DNA from: Agapanthus africanus
Taxonomy: Eukaryota; Streptophyta; Magnoliopsida; Asparagales; Amaryllidaceae
Direction: 5' to 3'
Assembly: GCA_030015575.1 (NCBI GenBank)
Contig: CM057347.1
Coordinates: 406,070,248-406,134,247 of the forward strand
DNA: 64,000 bases
The notes under the pieces were generated by a model that ran no database searches, was not told the DNA's origin, and saw only the letters and a list, made by a program, of their open reading frames with translations. Both the position numbers and the translations under genes were made by a program. The first letter of the stretch is position 1; every line of letters starts with the position of its first letter. Shown in pieces: positions 31,555 through 41,405 of this stretch.

Positions 31555-33054
31555 TCAGGCATAGTACTTTTTCAAGAAGCGACCGTTTATTGGCCTGAAA
31601 GGTCTTTCGCCATGCATGTCCATGAGTAGGTAGGCACCACCCTGGTAAACTTTGTCTATGATATACGGGCCTTCATAGTTCGGCTCGAATTTCTCCCGCT
31701 TGGCATGATTAGGGATCATAGGTCTCTTGACCACTAGCACGAGTTTGCCTTGACGGAATGTTCTCGGCCTAGTCAATCTTTCATATGAGCACGTCATCTT
31801 TGCTTTATAAGCCTCCAGGTTTTGCTGCGCCATGAGCCGAGTTTCGTCGAGGGCATCAAGTTCCTCAAGCCGAAGATGAGCATTTTCTTCGTCTGTTAGC
31901 TCATAGTGGACAGCCACTCGTAGAGAGGGTAATCCTATCTTAAGGGGGAGTACCGCTTCTGTGCCGAATACCAATGCATACGGTGTTGTGTTCATAGCTG
32001 TTTTGAACATAGTTCGATATGCCCAGCGAGCTTCATGCAGTCTCTCATGCCAATCCCTCTTATTTCGAGACACCGTCTTTTTCACGATCTTCGTCAAAGT
32101 CTTGTTGAAAGCCTCAGCTAGACCGTTAGCTCGGGGATTATAGACCGAAGAATATCTCCAGTCTATGTTATGCTGTTGTGCGAAGCGGCTAATCTTGTAG
32201 CTTCTATAGGCTGGCCCGTTATCGGAGATAATCCGTCGCGGAGTGTCAAACCGGTAAATGACGTGTGTCTTGAAGAAATGGAGGATATTCTCCGTCTTCA
32301 CTTCTCTTAGTGGTACTGCTTCTGCCCACTTAGAGAAGTAATTGGTTGTTGCCAGTATGAACCGATGCCCTCTGGACGATGCCGATTCAATAGGCCCAAT
32401 TATGTCGGTTCCCCACATTTCGAATGGCCAGTTAGCCACCGTTGGGTGTAGTGGATTTGGATGCTGGTGGATAAAGTCCCCGTGAATCTGGCACGAGTGG
32501 CACTGCTTCACATATTCGAGGCAGTCCTGGATCATCGTGGGCCAATAGTAGCCCATCATTTTGATCTTCGGTTTCATCTTTGGCCCGGCTTGGTGAGAAC
32601 CGCAGAGTCCGTCGTGATTTTCTTGGACGACTCTCCTTGCTTCTTCCGGTCCCGGGCATCTTAGCCATAAAGAGTCAAATGATCTCTTATACAGAGTATC
32701 ATTGACAAAGGCAAATGACAGAGCTCGTTTCATGAGCTGATGTCTTGAGGTAGCATCTTCAGGCATTCGACGGGATTTGAAATAGTCTATAAAGACTTCT
32801 CTCCAATCTATAGCCTTTTCCTGGTCTTTTATTTGCAGGGCCGTTTGCTCAATCGCTCCCTTTTCTTCGGCCATCTCCGAAGATATTTCTGTCGGCGCAA
32901 GAACCCGACGGCTTTGCACAACGATCCTTACGTCATCGAGGTTCTCGTCGGCCAGTTCTTTAGCGAGCTTGGCTAATGCATCCGCTTTGTTGTTTTCCGC
33001 GCGCGGTATGTTTTCCAGGGTGTAGGAAGGAATTTGGGTCAGCAGTTGTTGCAC
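31555..33054 (-). CDS. Tat element 1 integrase (499-aa open frame, with end of second RNase H)
   Basis: Integrase cuts and joins retrotransposon cDNA into chromosomal DNA. Residues 1-40 are the tail of the archaeal-like RNase H (IPRAENNKADALAKLAKEL). A zinc HHCC motif follows: H147, H154, C185, C188. The catalytic core has D217 (WGTDIIGP), D278 (ISDNGPAY) and E314 (NGLAEAF), a D,D-35-E arrangement typical of the family. Near the C terminus GPYIIDKVYQGGAYLL is the GPY/F module, and the protein ends ..NGRFLKKYYA. This frame is intact, but a frameshift near 33072 cuts it off from RT, so it is not translated as part of Pol. The start shown is only the first Met in the open frame. Confidence 0.92.
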   Translation of the reverse strand: MQQLLTQIPSYTLENIPRAENNKADALAKLAKELADENLDDVRIVVQSRRVLAPTEISSEMAEEKGAIEQTALQIKDQEKAIDWREVFIDYFKSRRMPEDATSRHQLMKRALSFAFVNDTLYKRSFDSLWLRCPGPEEARRVVQENHDGLCGSHQAGPKMKPKIKMMGYYWPTMIQDCLEYVKQCHSCQIHGDFIHQHPNPLHPTVANWPFEMWGTDIIGPIESASSRGHRFILATTNYFSKWAEAVPLREVKTENILHFFKTHVIYRFDTPRRIISDNGPAYRSYKISRFAQQHNIDWRYSSVYNPRANGLAEAFNKTLTKIVKKTVSRNKRDWHERLHEARWAYRTMFKTAMNTTPYALVFGTEAVLPLKIGLPSLRVAVHYELTDEENAHLRLEELDALDETRLMAQQNLEAYKAKMTCSYERLTRPRTFRQGKLVLVVKRPMIPNHAKREKFEPNYEGPYIIDKVYQGGAYLLMDMHGERPFRPINGRFLKKYYA

Positions 33055-33071
33055 TCTCTCGCCGTACTTTA

Positions 33072-33998
33072 CTAGCTCTGGCTTGCATGATAGTCGCCGT
33101 TTACTTGACTGACGATCAGTTGAGAGTCTCCATATATGAAGAGGTTCTCAATTCCCATGTCGACGGCGATCTCAAGACCTTGTATCAAAGCTTCATATTC
33201 GGCTTCATTATTCATCATCGGCTCTGTTAAGGAGAAGGCAAAGCGCATTATCCCTCCTTGTGGAGTCACGAAGATGAGGCCTACCCCGGATTTGAATATG
33301 GGGGTGCTTTACTTGCGCTTCTTTATAGAAGATGCTCCATCAAAGTAAAGGTCCCACTGGGTATCATTCTCTCTTCTCTCCCTGTCGATCGTGCCAAATG
33401 CGTGCTTGTCTGGCAATTCACAGTTCAAGGGAGAGTCGGCAGGTATCGGATGCTCAGCGAGGAAGTCGGCGATGGCCTGGCCTTTCACCGCCTTGAGAGG
33501 ACGATATATCACCGAGAATTCCATTAAGAGCAGGGCCCATTTGGCGAGACGTCCCGTTAATATGGCTTTCGACATCAAATATTTGAGAGGATCCACCTTT
33601 GATAAAAGATGGACCTCATATGCCAACGCATAGTGTCTGAGCTTCGTTATCGCAAATATCAACGCCAGGCAGTGTTTTTCGATGGGAGAGTAATTGTTTT
33701 CTGCCCCCAGGAGAACTCGACTCAAATAGTAGAGGGCTTTCTCCTTCCCTTGGTCGTTCTCTTATGCCCATAATGCGCCTAAAGAACCTTCGAGGGCTGT
33801 TGTATACAGAATGAGAGGTTTTCCTTTGATCGGAGCAGTCAGCACCGGAGGATTCTGCAGGTATTGCTTGATTTCGTCTAGTGCGCTTTGGAATTTGCGT
33901 TCCCAGAAGAAAGGGGTTCCCTTCTTCATCAGGTGACTGTAGGGGTGGCACTTGCCAGAAAGATTAGCTATAAATCACCGGATATACGCGATCTTCCC
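33072..33998 (-). pseudogene. Tat element 1 dual RNase H region, broken
   Basis: Continues the RT frame. The gypsy-type RNase H reads PLILYTTALEGSLGALWA*END then YYLSRVLLGAENNYSPIEK. The second, archaeal-like RNase H reads LYFDGASSIKKRK*, NNEAEYEAL and YGDSQLIVSQVNGDY, with its acidic residues present. Two RNase H domains are a hallmark of the Tat lineage. Stops: TAA at 33999-34001 (CAA in element 2), TAA at 33762-33764 (CAA in element 2), TAA at 33309-33311. A frameshift at about 33072 leads to the integrase frame. Confidence 0.88.
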
Positions 33999-35042
33999 TT
34001 AGAGAGACCGTAGTTGCTTGAGAGTCCTTGGCGGTGGCATTTCCATAATCGCCTTGATCTTCGACAGGTCTATCTCGATGCCTCGGTGTCGGATGATGAA
34101 TCCCAGGAACTTGCCTGAGGACACTCCGAACGCGCACTTGAGAGGGTTTATCTTCAAGTTGTATTTCCAAAGGCACTGAAACACGATCTTCAGATGCTCT
34201 AAATGTTCCTCATATGATTTGCTTTTAACTACGTGGTCGTCGATATAGCATTCGACGATTTCATGTATGGGATCATCGAAGATCTTCTTCATGGCCCTCT
34301 GATAGGTAGCACCGGTGTTCTTTAGACCGAAAGGCATCACCCTGTAGCAGAATATGCGCAAAGGGGTCCGGAAAGCGGTATGCTTCTGGTCCTCATGATG
34401 CATCTTTATCTGATTGTATCCTGATGAGCCGTCCATGAAGGAGAAAACTTCGTGAGTGGACGTATTATCTATCAACTCAGTGACCGGTACTAGAAAGTCG
34501 TCCTTTGGGCAGGCTTTGTTGAGATCCCGAAAGTCCACACATATATGCACCGTCCCATTTTTCTTCATCACCGGGATGATGTTGACGATCCAATCAGGAT
34601 ATTGAACCTCTTGGATGAATCCGGAGTCGATTAGCTTCTTGACCTCGGCGTTGATGCTCATCTCAAGCTCGAGCCGCATTCTTCTCGGTGCTTGTTTGAT
34701 CGGCTTGACGTCTGGAGAAATCGACAATTTATGGACAGCAATCTCTGGATCGAGTCCCGGCATCTCTGAATAGTTCCATGCAAAGCAATCTTTATACTGC
34801 ATGAGCACGTCTTTAAGCGTAGCCTCCTTTTCTTCAGACAACGGTTCACTGACGAACATTGGCCGTGGGTCGTTTACCGTTCCCAAGTCGATTTTTCTGA
34901 GGTCATCTGCAGTAATATGTATCCCATCTTCCAGCTCCTTTGGCGCCGGTGGAAATTCTGAGAACAACTCATCTTCATTGTTTTTGAAGCACCAAGAAAG
35001 GTCATCCATATTCTTGGGTTCTTCTTCTGATAGCGTTATCAT
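33999..35042 (-). CDS. Tat element 1 reverse transcriptase (347-aa open frame)
   Basis: Copies element RNA into DNA in cytoplasmic particles. Visible RT motifs: VDFRDLNKACPKDDF (169-183), SFMDGSSGYNQIKM with catalytic D204, MPFGLKNTGATYQRAM (236-251) and ECYIDDHVV with YIDD at 266-269. FLGFIIRHRGIEID follows in the connection. Element 2 has YIDDLVV at the last motif. The frame ends at a premature TAA (33999-34001) where element 2 has Gln; the RNase H domains follow in the same frame. The upstream part (PPAPKELEDGIHI) matches element 2. The first Met is probably not a natural start, as Pol should follow Gag and protease. Confidence 0.92.
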   Translation of the reverse strand: MITLSEEEPKNMDDLSWCFKNNEDELFSEFPPAPKELEDGIHITADDLRKIDLGTVNDPRPMFVSEPLSEEKEATLKDVLMQYKDCFAWNYSEMPGLDPEIAVHKLSISPDVKPIKQAPRRMRLELEMSINAEVKKLIDSGFIQEVQYPDWIVNIIPVMKKNGTVHICVDFRDLNKACPKDDFLVPVTELIDNTSTHEVFSFMDGSSGYNQIKMHHEDQKHTAFRTPLRIFCYRVMPFGLKNTGATYQRAMKKIFDDPIHEIVECYIDDHVVKSKSYEEHLEHLKIVFQCLWKYNLKINPLKCAFGVSSGKFLGFIIRHRGIEIDLSKIKAIMEMPPPRTLKQLRSL

Positions 35043-35764
35043 GTGGCAGGTACGAGATCGCTTTCAGGACCGATGTTGGTCTGGTTCTACTCTCATCGCA
35101 TAAGTGGCTTTTGATTCATGCTTCCGTGGCGGGCTTACCCTCCAACTGTTGGATAGAGAGAACCTGCCTTGTTGATATTGGTCTTCGACCCAGTTCTTGA
35201 AGGTGAAGCAGTCTTCGAGAGGATGCCCTATTTCTCAGTGATAAGAGCAATAGTCTGGGTGAGAAACCTTGTCTGCTTGCTCGGGGTGCTTGGACTCTGG
35301 GAGTGTCATCATCTGATGTTTTATGACAAGATTGAATATCTTTTTTGTCTTATCTTGGGGAAAAGAATATCCCGACCCATCTTCTTTATAAGAGACGGAT
35401 CCCGGCTGCTCGATTCTTGATCGCGTGGCTTCTTGGACCCGTTTGGCCCCTGTCGAACGTTTTTTCCATTCTTTGGTTTATTTTGCCTCTGCGCCGGGTC
35501 TTTTGTATGACGGGCTGGTGATGAAGAACATTGTCATTCTCCGTGGCCTTCTTAAGGAGGCGCTGCGTCCTGGCTTTCTCGTAAATGGCCATTTCGTGGC
35601 TATGGTCATCCCGGACCTTTTGACTCGCTACCTTTATCAGCTTGTCCATCTGTTCTTCAAATGACGGACTTGGCATTTTCATGGCGGGGCCTCGTTTTGG
35701 TTCCGGATTAGCGTCTTTTAACAGAACATCTCCTTCTTCATCAAAGTCATGTATAACGCAGCAG
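35043..35764 (-). pseudogene. Tat element 1 Gag-Pol linker, protease missing
   Basis: Contains KLIKVASQKVRDDHSHEMAI..YEKARTQRL (35386-35682) and a degenerate YC.YH...GHPLEDCF zinc-knuckle-like motif near 35210-35245. Both match element 2 around 49450-49900. No aspartic protease motif is present. The Gag-to-RT distance is about 0.7 kb against about 3.7 kb in element 2, so a deletion removed the protease and duplicated linker. Confidence 0.75.
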
Positions 35765-37128
35765 TCATGGCGGGGCCTCGTTCGTTGAGTTCCGGGGAAA
35801 TGAATAAAGGCGTTTCATTTTCTCATTATAAAAGCAACGTCTCTCGTCTAAGCGATCAGTGAATTTTGGACCACTGGGCTGTTGTTGAGCATTAGCGACA
35901 AAGGTCGCTTTCCCTTTGCCCTTTTCATTCCGTGGTTCCGGCTTTGAAGGAGACGGTCTATGACCCATCTGGTCCATTTGGGTCAGTCTGTCGATCAAGG
36001 CCTGGAACGTGATCAGCTTGAAGAACATCATGAATTGGGAAATAGTTGCTTGAGGGTCAAGAGTGCCCACGAACATGCCCACTGCCGGCGCTTTTTCGAT
36101 GCGCTGCTCACATTTCGACCACAGATTCCGCCATCGTATTGCGTATTGAACCCATGTTTCTCCAGGTTTCACCCTGGCATTGATCAGTGCCATTATTGGG
36201 GTGCGTTCACTAGCACTCGCGAAACGCTGGATGAATAGCAGCTCCATCTCTGCAAAAGTTTTGACAGAGTCGTTGTGAAGCTCCGAATACCACTCAAACA
36301 CCGTTTCCGACAAGCTACCAACAAACTGGCGGAGCAGAAGTTTATCATCATCTCCGGTGTTGCCGCACAAGGCTCTGAATTGAGCGATGTGCTGATGCGG
36401 ATTCCCCGTCCCTTTATATACATGGAATTTAGGGATCGTATATCCCGGTGGGTACCTTATTTGGTCATACCAGCTGGATAAGGTCGTCCAGTCTTAACGA
36501 TCTGCCCGGCCGTTTCGCTCGCATGATGAGATCGTATTTGTTGAGCGATGTAATCATCCAGAGCGGCCTTGGAGATGGTCTTCTCCTTGGCCGCTGAAAG
36601 AGCCGGAAGAGGGTTCGATGTCTCCCCTCTGTCGTCTTCAATGATAATCGGGGGGTCTTCAGCTGGAGGTTCCAGCTGTAACATCATCCCGGCCATGTCG
36701 TGGAATAAAAGAGCCATTCGTTTTATGTTGACTGCCTGTTCCGCGGCCTCTTTTTCTTTCCTCTCGAGCATTCTTCGGAGGAAATCAGCATCGGTTTCTT
36801 GTTCCTGACGCTGTTCTGAGGTCTCCGGATTGTCTTTCGACCCAGTGAGTGCGGCCATTGCAGTCACCATCTCCTGAAGTTTTTGCTGTTGTTGCTCCTG
36901 AGCCTTTGTTATTGATCGAGTAAGCGGTCGATGACCCGTAGAAGCACAGATTTCCTCTTTTCCGGAAGCCATATAAATGGTATGTGTTACCATGCCCCCA
37001 GACTTGGGGCGTCTAGATTCAGCGCCCTTGCAGTTCGCCACGGTCACAGGGGCTTTCTCCGGCCTCCTCCTCTTGTGAGCGGTTGAAGTTGAAGGAGCCG
37101 TTGCAGCGGGCACCCAGATAGATGACAT
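35765..37128 (-). pseudogene. Tat element 1 gag, one frameshift
   Basis: Structural protein forming the particle around element RNA. I take ATG at 37126-37128 (MSSIWVPAATAPS), 18 bases after the ORF1 stop. An N-terminal region has a Gln-rich segment (KAQEQQQQKLQ) and a likely coiled coil (DADFLRRMLERKEKEAAEQ). The Gag core follows: FEWYSELHNDSVKTFAEM, FIQRFASASERTPIMALI and VKPGETWVQYAIRWRNLW. A frameshift near 36460-36480 separates the two halves (36457-37143 and 35765-36370). Element 2 reads through the same place (PGRYDQIKYPSGYTIPKFHV). The C-terminal end is basic. Confidence 0.85.
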
Positions 37129-37146
37129 CTTCTGTAGCACCACGGG

Positions 37147-38082
37147 TTAGCTCTTTTCTTGCCGAACTTTAATCTTCTTTTGTCTGCGAGAGTAGTCCTG
37201 GTCAATCACCGATTCCTGGACCTATCGCCAGACTTTGTAAATTTTGGAGGACAGCCGCTGAGGGGGCTGCTCCGGCTTCTTTTCTGTAGCGTTCTCCACA
37301 GGTGGAGGAGATCTTTTCAGCGTGGCAGTTGGAGAGTTCTTGCGAACCCTCCTAAGCGGTTCGAAGTTGTTCCCAGTCGGAACAGCAGCATCGATTTCCA
37401 CCATAGGAGCTGGCAGAGTCAGTCCAGAATGGGAGCTGCCCCCAGCCTTCCTCACTCGGCGCCAGTGGCGACGGCGAGCATGTCGTGTGGATGGGATTGT
37501 CTCAGCTGTAGGGGTGACTTCATCATGCCCCTTGTTTTGGTGAAGGGTTGTCGTCGGCATCAGCCTCTTGAAGACCGAGGTCCGCTGAGTAGCAATATCC
37601 AATCTGTCAAAGAAAGACCTCTGGGCAGGGGAAGCAGCTTTGAGGACTTCGCCTGGAGCGGGAGCCGAAACGGCCAGCCTTATGAAGACTGACTTCTTGG
37701 CAGAAGAAGCCTCTCCGATAATTTCGTCCGCTTGAGCCGGGATGGCTATCCGCTTCGGGATGGCTACTTCAGGTATCGCGGGCTTATTGACGTTCTGGCC
37801 CAGTCTATTGAAAGCTGAGGTATTGAAGTTGGGCGACCCGTTGAGAGGGGCCGCGGCAATGGTAAGTCGATCAAAGACCGACTTCTTTGGGGCTTCTTGC
37901 GATAACAACGGGGCATTGAAGCTCACCGGTGGGATCATAGTCCCAAAGAACAGCCCGGTGGTGGCCTGAGTTACTTGCTCCACTGGCATCTTGAACAAGG
38001 AGGCCGCTTGGGGCCCGTAGGTTACACCTCCAGATGAAGCGGAACGGGAGTTGCAGTTGCAGCTGGAACAGTTGGAGGCCAT
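37147..38082 (-). pseudogene. Tat element 1 ORF1 upstream of gag, one stop
   Basis: Reads MASNCSSCNCNSRSASSGG from ATG at 38080-38082. This start is chosen because element 2 keeps MASQCTSCSSN at the same place (55176), while upstream codons lie in leader and LTR. It carries five copies of a [KQR][KRT]S[VAF]F.RL motif: residues 66-73, 88-94, 129-136, 154-161 and 167-174. A basic patch (RHARRRHWRRVRK) follows. TAG after ..KIYKVWR (37222-37224) corresponds to Lys in element 2; the natural stop is TAA at 37147-37149. Ogre/Tat elements often carry an ORF before gag; its function is unknown. Confidence 0.7.
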
Positions 38083-38172
38083 TGATGTTCTGTTTTCTGC
38101 ACGGGAGCAAAACCAAAATTTTAGTACCTCGAACCCAAGGGCAACCATATTAAACCGCGACTCATTCGCGAA

Positions 38173-38231
38173 CACGACACACGAAGTGTGGAGTGGAAAG
38201 AGGAAAAGGTCCCACAGGGTGTGCCAGAATC
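38173..38231 (-). promoter_or_regulatory. Tat element 1 primer site and leader arm
   Basis: On the minus strand the LTR ends ..GAGAACA, then GATTC, then TGGCACACCCTGTGGG (38226 down to 38211), a candidate primer binding site. Its complement ends in CCA as a tRNA would; I could not assign the tRNA. CACGACACACGAAGTG (38173-38188) is an inverted match to CACTTCGTGTCGTGTG in the LTR (38519-38534). Confidence 0.6.
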
Positions 38232-41200
38232 TGTTCTCCTCCGAAACACAGAGACGCAACCGGGTAGGTCCGTCTTGCCTGAATTTGGGGGCAGATGCTA
38301 ATTGGTGCTATCCTTCCACCTCTTCAAAGATGCCAAGTTGATTTATGACACCATATGTCGAAGGTTTAGACGGATGCGGCCGATGTAGCAGACTTCGTCA
38401 GATTCCCCCTCATTTGAGGGGTTTTTGATTGTGGGGACGCTCTTCCCTGCAGGAGCAAGCCCCTACAGTTAATTACGCTACCGCATCGCGGCAACCACTT
38501 TCTCCTTCTCCAAATGGTCACTTCGTGTCGTGTGTGTTTGTTTTGTTTTTGGTTGCCCTTGGATTGTATACGAAGACTAATTTATGTTGTCGCCCGTAGG
38601 GCGTGGATTAGTCCAAATCCGTATCTTCTTAGATTTGGGTTTGGGGTTGGGTTTAAGGATACGTTTGTCTCATTTGAGACTAAGATCAACTTAAACGTTT
38701 TTTAAGGATACGTTAGTCTAATTTTTAGGCTAAGATTAACTTAACGGGATTGTTTAAATCCAACAAAAGAGCATTTAGGCCCTATTGTTTAGTTTAAGAA
38801 CATTGCGGTCGATTACCAGTTTAAGGACATGGTGGTCCAAGGTTAAGAACATCATAGTCCGTGGGTTTAAAGGGACCCCACAGTCCGAGGTTAAGGACAT
38901 CATAGTTCGTGGGTTTAAGGACCCCACAGTGCGAGGTTAAGGACATCATAGTCCGTGGGTTTAAAGGGACCCCACAGTCCGAGGTTAAGGACATCATAGT
39001 CCATGGGTTTAAAGGGACCCCACAGTCCGTGGTATGTCTGGTTGTCGGGACCCGTGACCTCTCTGAAGACGTTGAAGGATTACAACGAGAGATATCAGAG
39101 GAGTGAAGAGATGTACCCTTGAACCAAGGTTAATTGGGAAATTTGTAGTTCAATTTGGAACTAAGATTAATTAATTAGATTATGAGCACATTGGCTCGAT
39201 TAAATCTGAATTGAGGACTTATGGCCAACTTGGGCTAAGTCCAATTAGGTTTAAGATGTTGGACCTTTGTTTAGACTGTTGAACGTTTGTCTGGGCTCAG
39301 CCCCCCCCCCCCCCCCATTATTTAGCAATACTAAACGGGGGCTTGGGGTTCTGACAACACTTTGTCTTTGGCTAAACACTAGCCATTCATTATAGCTCTG
39401 GACTTTACTTTGAATGTCACATGAAATGATCAAGTTTGGAAGAATGTAGTTGGGGTTCAATCAAAGGGGAGATCTTATCTCTGGAAAACTTAGTTGATTT
39501 TGGGCTAAGACTGGTTTGAAAATAGTGTTAAACACTAACATATATTTGGCGATCATGTGTTCCCACATGATGCACTTAAAATAGTGTTAAACACTAGGGA
39601 CAGAGCACTTAAAATAGTGTTAAACACTAGAAATGAGGTGGTCACATGGAGTCACGTGAGACGCCAGAGAATTGGGCCAGAATTCCTTTATTTTACTCTC
39701 AAAAGATGCCAATAAGTGTTAAACACTTAATCTTTGTAATCATCACGTGTGGGCATGTGATAGTGCCCATGTATTGGGTATTAATTCCTCTGTTTTCCCT
39801 CATTTGCCCTTTTAAAAAGGTGTTTGTCAGGGGTCAGGTGGGGACACGTGAGGCGCCCTAAATCAGTATTGCCTTTGGCTTTATTCCCTTCAGTTTTGAG
39901 GCTCACGTGTGAGCACGTGAGGCATTGCCTCCAAGCTTTTTCTTTCTCATTTTGAGGATTCTGTTTGAGAGTCACGTGGGGGCACATGACCATGTCTCAT
40001 TCATTCTTTTCTGATCATTAAAGGAAAGGTCACGTGTTGCCACGTGACCGCGTTTACGTGCATGGATAATTTTAAGTCCTTTGTTTGAGAATTAAATTCT
40101 TTGGTAGGGTTAAATCCTAATTCTGTTTTGAGGAATTAAATTCTTATGTATATGGAAGAATTAAATTCTTATGTAGGGTTAAACCCTAGTTTTATTTGGA
40201 GGAATTGAATTCCTATGAATTTGGGAGAATTAAATTCTCATATAGGGTTAAACCCTAGTTTCATTTAGAGGAATTAAATCCCTATGAATTTGGGGGAATT
40301 AAATTCCTTAAACTCAATTCTCCCTCTAAGTTTTGGATCTGCATGGCAGAATCTCCCCGATGAGAATTAAATTCTCAACTTGTGGGGAGATCTGTTTCTG
40401 CGGATCTTCAACCAAAAGAAGAACTAAGTTCTTATTCAGAAGAGTTAAACTCTTAAATTGAGAATTAAATTCTCTTTGTTTTATGGAACTTAGATCTCTT
40501 TCCCCTTTCTCACCTAGGGTCTCTTTTCTCTTCTAAAGAAATCTTCTTTTCTATCTGTTGTTGTATCTCTCTAAAAAAATTCCAAGCATCCTTCTCTTCT
40601 CTTCTTGGCTCCTATTTATAGGATAAAGAAAAGAATCAGTTTGTTTAGTCAATCTTTCATTGAAAGATTTTGGTTGCTTTTGTAACCAACATGATCTTTT
40701 AGATGTTTCAGTGAATTTTATTCACCATTGGATTTTTAATCCAAAAGATATTCTGTTTGTTATTCTTGGTGAATTTCAGGAAAATCTTTCCTTGTATAGA
40801 ATCTTTCTATAAATTGGTGATTTTTAATCACCATTGGATTTTTAATCCAACGGTGCTTCCCTTTACAGAGCACAATCTTTTTTTTGTTTGGAAAGATTTA
40901 GAGAGATATTTTCCAGTTAGGGTTCTCAATTCCTTCTTAATTAGAATTTAATTCTATTAGTTCAGAAAGCTTAAAAGCCTATCACGTGTTGGCATGTTAT
41001 CTCATTGATTGATCATTCAAATAGAATTTAATTCTATTAATTAAAAAGCTTAGGAACCCATCACGTGTTGGCACGTGACCCCCTTGATTAACATTTTAAC
41101 CAGAATTTAATTCTGCTGTTTTAAAGAACTAAGGAATCATCACGTGTCAGCACGTGACCCTTGGTCATGTGTGAGCATGTGATACCCCATTGGGGGTTTT

Positions 41201-41405
41201 CCTTACTGTTTTATTATACCTTTTAATTCCTTCAGTGGGTTTTTAAAGGCCCATCACGTGTGGGCACGTGACTCATGTTGATTAGAATTCAATTCTCTTA
41301 TAACAGAGTCCCCAGTAAACCATCACGTTTCAGCACGTGACCCTTGGTCACGTGTGAGCACGTGATGCCCCATTAGAGTTTTTCCTGATATTTTATGAGG
41401 GAACA
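38232..41405 (-). repeat. Tat element 1 5' LTR (LTR B, 3174 bp)
   Basis: On the plus strand it runs TGTTCTCCTCCG...GAGGGAACA. The minus-strand TATA box is at 40613-40620 (TATAAATAGGAGCC). A roughly 47-bp unit (GTTAAGGACATCATAGTCCG + TGGGTTTAAAGGGACCCCACAGTCCGA in pieces) is repeated about four times at 38845-39035, against one to two in LTR A. A C run of 17 lies at 39301-39317. Close inverted CACGTG pairs and TAA-centred inverted repeats are shared with LTR A. Confidence 0.92.
40613..40620 (-). promoter_or_regulatory. TATA box of LTR B (drives element 1)
   Basis: Minus strand TATAAATAGGAGCC, about 790 bases inside the element-sense LTR start. Transcription would run left through ORF1, gag and pol. 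Confidence 0.7.

Larger units (their letters stand above)
7099..41405 (-). mobile_element. Ty3/gypsy Tat-lineage element 1 with antisense PMD gene, nested insertions
   Basis: Minus-strand gypsy element. The Tat assignment rests on the domain order ORF1-Gag-RT-gypsy RNase H-second (archaeal-like) RNase H-integrase, a long region between pol and the 3' LTR, and an antisense extra ORF. Left and right LTRs (7099-9733 and 38232-41405) are highly similar and in direct orientation. It is interrupted by copia A at its left LTR, copia B at 13954-24344 and solo LTR D at 28646-31122. The protease is missing between Gag and RT. The pol frame has three stops and one frameshift, and gag has a frameshift, so the copy is non-autonomous. 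The right end abuts aORF2 of element 2 at 41406. Confidence 0.88.

Noticed and set aside
38232..41405. LTR B as the shared LTR of a tandem pair of elements
   Set aside because: No polypurine tract or aORF 5' part at 41406, and LTR C is much more diverged from B than A is.
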